Assembly (NCBI RefSeq): GCF_027923585.1
Contig: NZ_BRPL01000002.1
Coordinates: 620,001-684,000, forward strand
Reading direction: 5' to 3'
DNA length: 64,000 nucleotides
Origin: Philodulcilactobacillus myokonensis
GTDB lineage: Bacteria; Bacillota; Bacilli; Lactobacillales; Lactobacillaceae
Shown here: positions 10,537 to 18,285 of the stretch, piece after piece
How positions within the stretch are numbered: the stretch's first letter is position 1
How the letters are laid out: the number at the start of each line of letters is the position of its first letter
Program-made: the position numbers and the translations under genes
Notes under the pieces: generated by a model
The model's database searches: none
Told to the model about the DNA's origin: nothing
Seen by the model: the letters and a program-made list of their open reading frames with translations, nothing else

Positions 10537-10609
10537 TTATCCTTAAAACTAGACGTTTGGTTATAATTTTGATAAAATTATATGTATAGAATGTTTGAGG
10601 TGAAAATTA

Positions 10610-10981
10610 ATGCAAAGTGGCATTGGAAGTTTTGTTTTAATTATTATCTTTATCGCTGTAATGTGGTTCTTAATGATTAGGCCACAAAAGAAACAACAAC
10701 AAAAGCACAGAGATATGGTTAATAAGTTACAAAAGGGTGATCATGTAGTTACAATTGGTCGATTACATGGTGTTATCCAAAATATTGATAAAGAAGAAAA
10801 GACAGTTACTCTAGATTGTGACGGTATTTACTTGGTTTTTGATATCAATGCAATTGCAAATGTTAAACAACAATCAACAAGTGCTGTCAAGCCATCAAAT
10901 GATAATCATAAGAATGATCAAACAAATGATGATTCAAAGTCTGATGGAAAAGAAAGTAAAGATCAACAACATAATAAATAA
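10610..10981 (+). CDS. yajC: Preprotein translocase accessory subunit YajC
   Basis: Single-pass membrane protein that associates with SecDF. The 123-residue product has one N-terminal membrane helix (about 5-22) ending in the family signature FLMIRPQKKQQQKHRDM. A small beta domain with LQKGDHVVTIGRLHGVI follows, then a hydrophilic tail of about 30 residues rich in Asn, Asp and Lys. It has a GAGGTG Shine-Dalgarno 7 bases before the ATG and a strong terminator after it. Confidence 0.92.
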   Translation: MQSGIGSFVLIIIFIAVMWFLMIRPQKKQQQKHRDMVNKLQKGDHVVTIGRLHGVIQNIDKEEKTVTLDCDGIYLVFDINAIANVKQQSTSAVKPSNDNHKNDQTNDDSKSDGKESKDQQHNK

Positions 10982-10990
10982 TATGTTTAT

Positions 10991-11024
10991 AAAAGAACCT
11001 GGGTTTGTCTCAGGTTCTTTTTTA
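10991..11024 (+). terminator. yajC terminator
   Basis: Stem AAAGAACCTG / CAGGTTCTTT with a T run, 10 bases after yajC. Confidence 0.88.
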
Positions 11025-11091
11025 TAATAAAATAAAACATGTCAGTTTAATAATCGAAATTAAAATGAATTAAATGATTGAAGGAATTAAA

Positions 11092-12048
11092 ATGAACGTG
11101 CAACAACAAATTATTAAAGCAATTAAGAAATATAATCCAATTATTATCCATCGTCATAAAAGACCAGATCCGGATGCGTATGGTTCACAAATGGGGTTAG
11201 CTAGTATTATTAAAACATCTTTTCCAAATAAAGAAGTTTATTGTGTTGGAAAGCAATATCCTGGATTTGATTGGCTGGGAAGAACTGATCAAATTGATGA
11301 TGATAAGTATAAAAACGCACTAGTTATTACCGTTGATACTGCTAATCAACCGCGAGTTGACGATCAAAGATACAAGGATGGTCAAATGTTGATTAAAATT
11401 GATCATCATCCAAATGATGATCCTTATGGTGATCTAAAATGGGTTGTTCCGGAAGCTTCTAGTGCTTCAGAAATGATTTATGATCTGTACCATATGTCGG
11501 CTGACTTAAAAATTAATGATGAAGCAGGTCGCTTATTATATGCCGGTATCGTTGGTGATACCGGCCGATTTAAATATCCATCGACTTCTGCGCATACATT
11601 TGAAGTTGCCGCCCAGCTAGCAAAACTTAATTTTTCCACTAGTGACGTTAATCAAATTGAAAGTGAGATTGATAAACCATTAGCAAGATTGTCCGCATAT
11701 GTTTATCAGAATGTTACTTTTTTAGACAGTGGCGCAGCTTATATTGTTTTAGATAACGATACTTTAAATCAATTTAAACTGGGAGATGATGGAACTTCTG
11801 CCGTCGTTCCGCTTCCTGGATTGATTAAATCAGTTAAAGCCTGGGCAATTTTTGTTCAACAGAAGGATCAAACTTATCGAATCCGTTTACGTTCCAAAGG
11901 ACCATCAATTAATGAACTTGCCAAAAATTTTGGTGGTGGCGGCCATGCTTTAGCTAGTGGCGCAACTGTTAAAGATCAGGATGGAATTAAACAGGTCATC
12001 AAGCAATTAGATCAAATCGCAAATAATTATAAAGGGGAAATTGTATAA
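11092..12048 (+). CDS. DHH/DHHA1 phosphoesterase, NrnA-like nano-RNase / cyclic dinucleotide breakdown
   Basis: Bifunctional oligoribonuclease/phosphatase family. It degrades 2-5 nt RNA and pAp, and some members hydrolyse pApA from c-di-AMP. I start at the ATG at 11092 because AAGGA lies 6 bases upstream; an in-frame ATG at 11074 lacks this. The 318-residue protein has the DxD motif (RPDPDAYGSQ), the VDTA segment, the DHH motif (KIDHHPND), GIVGDTGRF, and the C-terminal DHHA1 motif GGGGHALASGA. Its stop overlaps the next gene's ATG by one base (TAATG), so it is translationally coupled to the DEAD-box helicase. Both genes fit an RNA decay role. Confidence 0.9.
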   Translation: MNVQQQIIKAIKKYNPIIIHRHKRPDPDAYGSQMGLASIIKTSFPNKEVYCVGKQYPGFDWLGRTDQIDDDKYKNALVITVDTANQPRVDDQRYKDGQMLIKIDHHPNDDPYGDLKWVVPEASSASEMIYDLYHMSADLKINDEAGRLLYAGIVGDTGRFKYPSTSAHTFEVAAQLAKLNFSTSDVNQIESEIDKPLARLSAYVYQNVTFLDSGAAYIVLDNDTLNQFKLGDDGTSAVVPLPGLIKSVKAWAIFVQQKDQTYRIRLRSKGPSINELAKNFGGGGHALASGATVKDQDGIKQVIKQLDQIANNYKGEIV

Positions 12049-13400
12049 TGAATAATTTTAATCAATTTCATTTAAAGCCTTATTTAATGAAGGCACTTAA
12101 TGGAATTCATTTTAAAACACCAACTCCCATTCAAACCCGTTTAATCCCATTGATTGAACATGGCAAGGATGTGATTGGTCAATCAGCAACCGGTAGTGGT
12201 AAAACCCATGCATTTCTATTACCAATTTTTAATCAAGTTAATCCGGATCAACATGAAGTTCAGGCTGTGATTACTTCACCAAGTCGAGAATTGGCCTACC
12301 AAACCTATCACAGTGCTAAACAATTGGCAAAGTACAGCTCAAAGCCAATTAAAGTTGTTAATTATGTTGGTGGAACCGATAAAAATCGTCAATTGAAGAA
12401 ATTAGAAAATCAACAGCCGCAAATTGTGATTGGAACACCCGGAAGATTAGTTGATTTAATTCAAACCCAAAAGTTGGATCTTCATACTGCAACACAACTA
12501 GTAATTGATGAAGCAGATATGACAATGGATTTAGGATTCTTACCACAAGTTGATAAAATTGCTGCTCATTTTGGGGACGAAATTCAAATGATGGTATTTT
12601 CAGCCACTATTCCCCAAAAATTACAACCATTTTTAAGAAAATATATGGATCATCCTGAATATGAAAAAGTGGGAGAACAACGTGTCATTAACTCTAATAT
12701 TGATAACTGGTTAATCTCCACTAAGGGTAAAGATAAGAATAGTTTAATTTATAATTTAATTACAATTGGTGAACCATACCTGGTTTTAATTTTTGCTAAC
12801 ACTAGAAAACGTGTTATCGAATTAACTAACTATTTAAAAGAACAGGGGCTAAAAGTTGCATCGATTGAAGGTGGTATGAAACCACGTGAACGAAAACGGA
12901 TCATGAAAGAAATCAAGCATCTTAAATTTCAGTATGTCGTTGCTACTGATTTAGCTGCTCGTGGAATCGATATTGATGGTGTATCACAGGTTATTAATGA
13001 TGATATTCCAGAAGATTTAGAATACTTTGTTCACCGTGTTGGTAGAACTGGTCGAAATGGCCTTCATGGAACCGCAATGACCCTTTATACACCTGATGAG
13101 AATAAGGAAGTCGATGAATTAGAAAAAATGGGAATTTCATTTAAACCGAAGGAATTAAGGAATGGTGAAATTGTAGATACCCATAGCCGTCATAGAAGAC
13201 AACAACACAGAAAGGGTCATGGAAAATTAGATCCAACTATGATTGGCATGATTAAGAAAAAGAAGCGTCATGTGAAACCAGGTTATAAGCACAAGATTAA
13301 GATTGAACTTCATAAAGATGATGAAATGAAACGTAAAATTTATAACCGAAATGCAATTAGACATCAGAGAAAAATTCGCAGGGAAAATAATAATTATTAA
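12048..13400 (+). CDS. DEAD-box ATP-dependent RNA helicase, CshB-like
   Basis: RNA helicase that remodels RNA duplexes, probably in ribosome assembly or mRNA decay. The 450-residue protein has a Q motif (TPIQTRL), motif I SATGSGKT (46-53), PSRELA, TPGRL, DEAD (154-157), SAT, and C-terminal RecA-domain motifs DLAARGIDID and HRVGRTGR. The last ~70 residues are extremely basic with many His, Lys and Arg, as in CshB-type proteins with an RNA-binding tail. It is coupled by a one-base overlap to the upstream DHH phosphoesterase. The T-box leader of alaS begins soon after. Confidence 0.93.
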   Translation: MNNFNQFHLKPYLMKALNGIHFKTPTPIQTRLIPLIEHGKDVIGQSATGSGKTHAFLLPIFNQVNPDQHEVQAVITSPSRELAYQTYHSAKQLAKYSSKPIKVVNYVGGTDKNRQLKKLENQQPQIVIGTPGRLVDLIQTQKLDLHTATQLVIDEADMTMDLGFLPQVDKIAAHFGDEIQMMVFSATIPQKLQPFLRKYMDHPEYEKVGEQRVINSNIDNWLISTKGKDKNSLIYNLITIGEPYLVLIFANTRKRVIELTNYLKEQGLKVASIEGGMKPRERKRIMKEIKHLKFQYVVATDLAARGIDIDGVSQVINDDIPEDLEYFVHRVGRTGRNGLHGTAMTLYTPDENKEVDELEKMGISFKPKELRNGEIVDTHSRHRRQQHRKGHGKLDPTMIGMIKKKKRHVKPGYKHKIKIELHKDDEMKRKIYNRNAIRHQRKIRRENNNY

Positions 13401-13422
13401 TATTACGAATTAAATATGTTAT

Positions 13423-13428
13423 TATAAT
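13423..13428 (+). promoter_or_regulatory. Probable -10 of the alaS leader
   Basis: A perfect TATAAT lies just upstream of the T-box leader. No convincing -35 was found, so the assignment is tentative. Confidence 0.4.
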
Positions 13429-13440
13429 AATGTGATTAAA

Positions 13441-13660
13441 AGAAAACGAGTTAAATTCATAGGAATATATTTTAATTGATATTAATTTTAGAGACGTTTT
13501 GTTTGGTGAAAAAAACGATTAGTCAATTGAAATGCTATCTTATAGTTGAATTTACGCATCCCAGCGTTATTGGGATTAAGAGGTATACGATCAAACATCG
13601 TTGCAAGTAAAGTGGCACCGCGTTATGGACGTCTTTACTAGCAACGATGTTTTTTATTTT
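13441..13660 (+). promoter_or_regulatory. T-box riboswitch upstream of alaS
   Basis: The T-box core GTGGCACCGCG is at 13612-13622. It is embedded in a terminator whose arms ACATCGTTGC (13595-13604) and GCAACGATGT (13641-13650) pair perfectly and are followed by a T run. A hairpin (ATCCCA / TGGGAT, 13557-13575) upstream fits stem III. Uncharged tRNA-Ala should stabilise the antiterminator and let alaS be transcribed. A GCT triplet at 13534-13536 is a candidate alanine specifier, by inference only. Confidence 0.88.
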
Positions 13661-13672
13661 GGAGGTTATAGA

Positions 13673-16318
13673 ATGAAGAATTTAAGTAGCGGTCAAGTTA
13701 GAAGCATGTTCTTAAATTTCTTTAAGCAACATGGACATACAATCGAACCCAGTGCATCGTTAATTCCACAACATGATCCATCATTATTGTGGATTAATTC
13801 TGGTGTTGCAACGATGAAAAAATATTTTGATGGTAGTGTCGTTCCAAGTAATCGCCGTTTAACAAGTTCACAGAAGAGTATTCGAACGAACGATATTGAA
13901 AATGTTGGTAAAACTGCTAGGCATCAAACGCTTTTTGAAATGCTAGGTAATTTTTCTGTTGGTGATTATTTTAAAAAGGAAGCAATTAGCTGGGCATTTG
14001 AATTATTAACTTCGCCCAAATGGTTTGGCTGGGATAAAAATAATTTATACATGACGGTTTACCCCAAAGATAAGGATGCTATCCACTATTGGGAAAAAGC
14101 TGGGGTCGCTCCAGATCATATCGTTAAAATTGAAGATAATTTCTGGGATGTTGGTCAAGGACCATCTGGACCCGATTCAGAAATTTTTTATGATCGTGGT
14201 AAAAAATTTACCAAATTAGCTGATGACGATCCTGAAAATTATCCTGGTGGTGAAAATGGCCGATATTTAGAAGTTTGGAACATTGTCTTTTCACAGTTTA
14301 ATCATAAACCAGATGGTACCTATGAACCATTGCCAAGAAAGAATATTGATACTGGGATGGGACTTGAAAGGGTCGTTTCTATTTTCCAAAATGCACCGAC
14401 TAATTTTGAAACCGATCTTTTCTTACCAATTATTCATAAAACGGAAGAATTAAGTGATCATCAAAAGTATGATGAAAAGGATACTAAGAAAGACGTTGCC
14501 TTTAAGATCATTGCTGATCATGCGAGAGCAATTACATTTGCAATTGGGGATGGCGCCTTACCTTCTAACGTTGGTAGGGGATATGTTATCAGGAGGCTAA
14601 TTCGTCGTGCTACCGTTGCTGGTCACGAATTAGGAATTGATGATGCATTTTTATATAAACTTGTCCCAGTTGTAGGCCACATTATGGAATCATATTATCC
14701 CGATGTTTTAGAACAAAGCGATTACATTTCTAAAGTCATTCACTCAGAAGAAAAGCGGTTTAATGAAACATTGAATGACGGGTTAAAGTTATTTAATCAC
14801 TTAATTAAACAACTGAAGGCTTCTAATAAAACTGAAATGAGCGGTAAAGATGCCTTTAAATTATATGATACTTATGGTTTTCCATTTGAATTAACTAGTG
14901 AGTATGTGCACGATGAGAATTTATCAGTTGATGAACATGGCTTTAATAATGAGATGCAAAAACAAAGAGACCGTGCCAGAAAAGCTCGTGGTAATGACAT
15001 GGCAATGGGTATTCAACGTGATTTATTGGTTGATTTAAAAGTACCAAGTAAATATGTTGGATATCATCAGTTAACAGTTAATGATACTGAACTGGAAACG
15101 ATTATTGTTAACGATAAATTTGTTGATCATGTAGATGCTGGTAAAAAAGCAGAGTTAATTTTTAAGGAAACCCCATTTTACGCTGAAATGGGCGGACAAG
15201 TCGCTGATACTGGAGTAATTAAACAAGGAGATCAAGTTGTTGCTAAAGTAGGTGACGTCCAACATGCTCCAAATAAACAGAATTTACATTCGGTTAAAGT
15301 GTTGAAACCAATGAAAAAAGGAACTAAATATACTTTGGTTGTTGACCAAATTAGGCACAGTAAAATTGAAATGAATCATACTGCAACCCATTTGTTAGAT
15401 CAATCCTTGAGAAATGTATTAGGTAGCCATACTCAACAAGCTGGATCATTAGTCGCACCACATTACCTTCGTTTTGATTTTAATCATTTTGGTCAAGTTA
15501 CAGATCATGATCTAGCCAAGGTTGAATCAATGGTCAATCAACAAATTTTTAAAGAAATTCCTGTTAAAACCGTCATTACTGATCCAAAATCCGGAAAAGA
15601 AATGGGCGCCGTTGCCATCTTTTCAAATAAGTATGGTAAAAAAGTGAGGGTCGTTCAAATTGGTGACTTTTCAATTGAATTTTGTGGTGGAACCCATGTT
15701 AAAAATACCGATGCCCTAGGAATGTTCAAGATTATTTCTGAATCAGGTGTTGGTGCCGGTGTTAGAAGAATTGAAGCCGTTACTTCATCCGATGCATTTG
15801 ACTATTTAAATCGGGAAGAGCAAATTTTAAAACAAACTGCCAGTCAATTGAAAGTTTCTAAGGTTGAAAATGTTTTGAGCCGTGTTGATCAATTGCAGAA
15901 CCAGGTAAAAACTTTAGAACAAAAACAGGCTTCACTTGAATCTAAGGTTGCTGAGCGTCAGGCATCCGATGTATTTAAAAACACTAGTAATATTAATGGC
16001 GTTAAATTAATTACTGGAATCATCAAAAATTCTAAGATGACTCAATTAAGACAATTAGCTGATACCTGGCGTAGTAAGAAATTATCTGATGTTTTAGTAT
16101 TAGGGACTTCCTCCGATGGTAAAGCTAATTTAATTGCTGCAGTAAGTGATGACCAGGTTAAATCTGGATTAAAGGCCGGTGATATTATTAAAACTGCTGC
16201 TAAGGAAATCAATGGTGGTGGCGGTGGCCGTCCTAATTTGGCTCAAGCTGGCGGTAAAAAACCGGCTGGTTTAGATAAGGCCATGAAAGCTGTTAAAGAT
16301 TACATCTCAAAAAAATAA
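13673..16318 (+). CDS. alaS: Alanyl-tRNA synthetase
   Basis: Charges tRNA-Ala. The ATG at 13673 follows GGAGG by 7 bases, right after the T-box terminator. Upstream in-frame codons belong to the leader and are not coding. The 881-residue protein is normal in length. It starts with the class II catalytic core (LINSGVATMKKYFDG, RHQTLFEMLGNFSVGDYFK). The editing domain follows with HTATHLLD and CGGTHVKN, the zinc/editing His and Cys residues. A coiled coil at about 725-770 precedes the C-terminal C-Ala/DHHA1 domain with NGGGGGRPNLAQAGG. Expression is predicted to be controlled by the T-box. Confidence 0.97.
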   Translation: MKNLSSGQVRSMFLNFFKQHGHTIEPSASLIPQHDPSLLWINSGVATMKKYFDGSVVPSNRRLTSSQKSIRTNDIENVGKTARHQTLFEMLGNFSVGDYFKKEAISWAFELLTSPKWFGWDKNNLYMTVYPKDKDAIHYWEKAGVAPDHIVKIEDNFWDVGQGPSGPDSEIFYDRGKKFTKLADDDPENYPGGENGRYLEVWNIVFSQFNHKPDGTYEPLPRKNIDTGMGLERVVSIFQNAPTNFETDLFLPIIHKTEELSDHQKYDEKDTKKDVAFKIIADHARAITFAIGDGALPSNVGRGYVIRRLIRRATVAGHELGIDDAFLYKLVPVVGHIMESYYPDVLEQSDYISKVIHSEEKRFNETLNDGLKLFNHLIKQLKASNKTEMSGKDAFKLYDTYGFPFELTSEYVHDENLSVDEHGFNNEMQKQRDRARKARGNDMAMGIQRDLLVDLKVPSKYVGYHQLTVNDTELETIIVNDKFVDHVDAGKKAELIFKETPFYAEMGGQVADTGVIKQGDQVVAKVGDVQHAPNKQNLHSVKVLKPMKKGTKYTLVVDQIRHSKIEMNHTATHLLDQSLRNVLGSHTQQAGSLVAPHYLRFDFNHFGQVTDHDLAKVESMVNQQIFKEIPVKTVITDPKSGKEMGAVAIFSNKYGKKVRVVQIGDFSIEFCGGTHVKNTDALGMFKIISESGVGAGVRRIEAVTSSDAFDYLNREEQILKQTASQLKVSKVENVLSRVDQLQNQVKTLEQKQASLESKVAERQASDVFKNTSNINGVKLITGIIKNSKMTQLRQLADTWRSKKLSDVLVLGTSSDGKANLIAAVSDDQVKSGLKAGDIIKTAAKEINGGGGGRPNLAQAGGKKPAGLDKAMKAVKDYISKK

Positions 16319-16393
16319 TAGTTGAAATTTATCGTTGATTGTTTTAAAGTTAGTTTAATGTAATGCTACTTTATTTGAGATGGAGGCGTTTTT

Positions 16394-16678
16394 ATGAGTA
16401 ATTTAGATCAAACAATGTTTTTTAATTTTAATAGTAAACCTCCAAAAGATGTTCATGATACTTTATTAATTGTCTATCATGCCTTAGAGAAAAAAGGATA
16501 TAATCCTTATAATCAAATTGTGGGCTATCTTATATCTGGAGATCCAGCCTATATTCCACGGTTTAATGACGCCAGAAATTTAATTCGCCGCCATGAACGT
16601 GATGAGATTATTGAAGAACTTGTTCGATTTTATCTAGATCATAATCAAGATGATAAAAAGAAAGAAGATCATAAATGA
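16394..16678 (+). CDS. ireB: IreB-family regulatory phosphoprotein
   Basis: Small protein of the IreB/UPF0297 (YrzL) family. In Enterococcus it is phosphorylated by the PASTA kinase IreK and affects cell envelope stress tolerance and cephalosporin resistance. The 94-residue product keeps the family core [28 protein letters not shown] and [16 protein letters not shown] threonine at position 7 sits near the phosphorylation site known in Enterococcus. It has a GGAGG Shine-Dalgarno. Its TGA overlaps the ruvX ATG (ATGA), and yrzB follows, the conserved ireB-ruvX-yrzB trio of Firmicutes. Confidence 0.93.
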   Translation: MSNLDQTMFFNFNSKPPKDVHDTLLIVYHALEKKGYNPYNQIVGYLISGDPAYIPRFNDARNLIRRHERDEIIEELVRFYLDHNQDDKKKEDHK

Positions 16679-17112
16679 GATTAATGGGATTGGATGTCGG
16701 TTCCAAAACTGTTGGAGTTGCCGTCAGTGATTTGTTAGGGTGGACTTCACAGGGAGTTGAAATTGTTCAAATTGATGAAGATCAAAAGCAATTCGGTTTG
16801 GATGAAATGAAACGATTAGTGAATAAATATAAACCAACTGGTTTTGTAGTTGGTTTTCCTAAAAATATGAATAATACTTGTGGTCCGCGTGTGGACGCAT
16901 CGAAGCATTATGGTGACTTATTAATTCAGCATTTTCATTTACCTGTTGATTACCAAGATGAACGTTTAACAACGGTAGAAGCGGATCGAATGTTAATTGA
17001 AAAAGCTGATACATCCCGTTACCATAGAAAAAAAGTAATTGATAAAGTAGCCGCAGAATTTATTTTGCAAACCTATTTAGATCGTAAAGGTAAGTTAACA
17101 AAACAAAAGTGA
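16675..17112 (+). CDS. ruvX: Holliday junction resolvase-like RuvX / YqgF, pre-16S rRNA nuclease
   Basis: RNase H-fold protein involved in 5' maturation of pre-16S rRNA, also described as a putative Holliday junction resolvase. The 145-residue product starts with [19 protein letters not shown], with the first catalytic Asp at position 7. It continues with VVGFPKNMN and DERLTTVEA, and ends with [16 protein letters not shown], which carries the last acidic residue. It is translationally coupled to ireB by a 4-base overlap and followed 10 bases later by yrzB. Confidence 0.93.
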   Translation: MRLMGLDVGSKTVGVAVSDLLGWTSQGVEIVQIDEDQKQFGLDEMKRLVNKYKPTGFVVGFPKNMNNTCGPRVDASKHYGDLLIQHFHLPVDYQDERLTTVEADRMLIEKADTSRYHRKKVIDKVAAEFILQTYLDRKGKLTKQK

Positions 17113-17122
17113 GGTTTTAATT

Positions 17123-17422
17123 ATGAGAATGAATTCAGATGCACAATCTGATAAGATTACAATGATTGATAAGAATGGTAACGAGCGATTATTTGATATA
17201 ATATTAACTTTTAAATCTGAAGACTACCACCGTTCATATATTTTAGTAGCACCAAGTGATCAAGTTGGAACTGATGAATTGCATGTTCAGGCATATGCAA
17301 TGGAAGACGGATCCGATCCTACTAATCCACAGAATGGTAAATTACTCGAGATCCATGATGATAAAGAATGGGATATGGTTGAATCTGTTTTAAATACATT
17401 TTCTAATCACGCGCCTAAATAG
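17123..17422 (+). CDS. yrzB: DUF1292 protein (YrzB family)
   Basis: Member of the DUF1292/UPF0473 family, whose function is unknown. The 99-residue product has the family pattern: an opening ITMIDKNGNERLFDIILTF, then YILVAPSD, an acidic middle, and a terminal EWDMVESVLNTF. The family is nearly always the last gene of the ireB-ruvX-yrzB cluster, as here, so a link to envelope control or rRNA processing is possible but unproven. A terminator follows 23 bases after the stop. The GAGGTTTTAATT leader gives a good Shine-Dalgarno. Confidence 0.88.
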   Translation: MRMNSDAQSDKITMIDKNGNERLFDIILTFKSEDYHRSYILVAPSDQVGTDELHVQAYAMEDGSDPTNPQNGKLLEIHDDKEWDMVESVLNTFSNHAPK

Positions 17423-17445
17423 TAATTTTAAATTAAATGGTAATG

Positions 17446-17475
17446 AACCTCTATTCACATTGAATAGGGGTTTTC
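17446..17475 (+). terminator. ireB-ruvX-yrzB terminator
   Basis: A 12-bp stem (AACCTCTATTCA / TGAATAGGGGTT, one G-U pair) with a 3-base loop and a short T run. Confidence 0.88.
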
Positions 17476-17502
17476 TTATCGTTATCGTTTTTAATTCTTT
17501 CG

Positions 17503-17511
17503 TGATAAAAT
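17503..17511 (+). promoter_or_regulatory. Extended -10 promoter of zapA-cvpA-mutS2
   Basis: TG-A-TAAAAT lies 25 bases before zapA and after the preceding terminator. The -35 is poor. Confidence 0.45.
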
Positions 17512-17535
17512 ATTTTTTGATTGGAGGTTTTTTAA

Positions 17536-17769
17536 ATGCCAAAGCAACGTTTTAAGGTAACAATCGATGGTCATGATTATAATTTGGTTGGCAATAGCTC
17601 AAGTGAACATATTAAAACGGTTACTGAATTGCTTAACCAACAAATTAAACAAATTAAACAAATTTCACCTAAATTAGATGATCAAACCATATCTGTTTTG
17701 TTAGCATTCAATGCCATTTCAGATCAATTAAAATTACAAGCAAAACTTGATCGTTCTAATCAGTATTAA
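17536..17769 (+). CDS. zapA: Cell division protein ZapA
   Basis: Small FtsZ-ring-stabilising protein. The 77-residue product has the N-terminal FKVTIDGHDYNLVGNSSSEHI region and a C-terminal helix that would form a coiled coil (TELLNQQIKQIKQISPKL, then a hydrophobic helix). The length is at the short end for the family. It is the first gene of zapA-cvpA-mutS2, the order found throughout Firmicutes. A GGAGG Shine-Dalgarno precedes it, and cvpA begins within 20 bases of its stop. Confidence 0.88.
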   Translation: MPKQRFKVTIDGHDYNLVGNSSSEHIKTVTELLNQQIKQIKQISPKLDDQTISVLLAFNAISDQLKLQAKLDRSNQY

Positions 17770-17787
17770 AATGAGGTGAATACACAA

Positions 17788-18270
17788 ATGATTCTATCGC
17801 TTTTTATTATTTTAATTTTAATTTTTAGTTTTTTTACTGGATATCAAAGTGGATTTATTTTAGAATTATTTCATTTAATTAGTTATGTTTTTGCCTGGAT
17901 AATATCTCTGATTTTGATTAATCCAATTGATTGGTTAATTGATGATTGGTTTTTAAGGGGAACTAGTTCTAAACTATTTATTCATGGATTGATTTTTTTC
18001 TTGATTTTTTTAATAATTCATTACTTTATTATTAAAATGGGAATGTTCTTTAACGTCTTATCGCACTTTCCAGTCATTCACAAACTTAATCAAATTGGTG
18101 GTGGGATAATTAGCTTTTTAATTTGCTACTTTATTATTTTTTTAGTTTTAACAATTGGATTGCAAACGAATATTACCACATTTCAAAATCAATATTATAA
18201 TTCTAGTATTGCTGAATTGATAGTTAATCAAACGCCAATGATCTCACATCATGTCTTTAATAATCTATAG
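17788..18270 (+). CDS. cvpA: CvpA-family membrane protein
   Basis: Integral membrane protein of the CvpA/YshB family, named for colicin V production in E. coli; its molecular role is unclear. I use the ATG at 17788 (MILSLFIILI). A GTG at 17776 is in frame but overlaps the Shine-Dalgarno GAGGTG. The 160-residue product has about four membrane helices and the family's early FFTGYQSGFI motif. It lies between zapA and mutS2, the usual place, and mutS2 starts 16 bases later. Confidence 0.88.
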   Translation: MILSLFIILILIFSFFTGYQSGFILELFHLISYVFAWIISLILINPIDWLIDDWFLRGTSSKLFIHGLIFFLIFLIIHYFIIKMGMFFNVLSHFPVIHKLNQIGGGIISFLICYFIIFLVLTIGLQTNITTFQNQYYNSSIAELIVNQTPMISHHVFNNL

Positions 18271-18285
18271 GGAGGAATGTGAAAT

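Noticed and set aside
13601-13672. N-terminal extension of alaS
   Set aside because: These bases are the T-box terminator and antiterminator. The ATG at 13673 with GGAGG is the real start.
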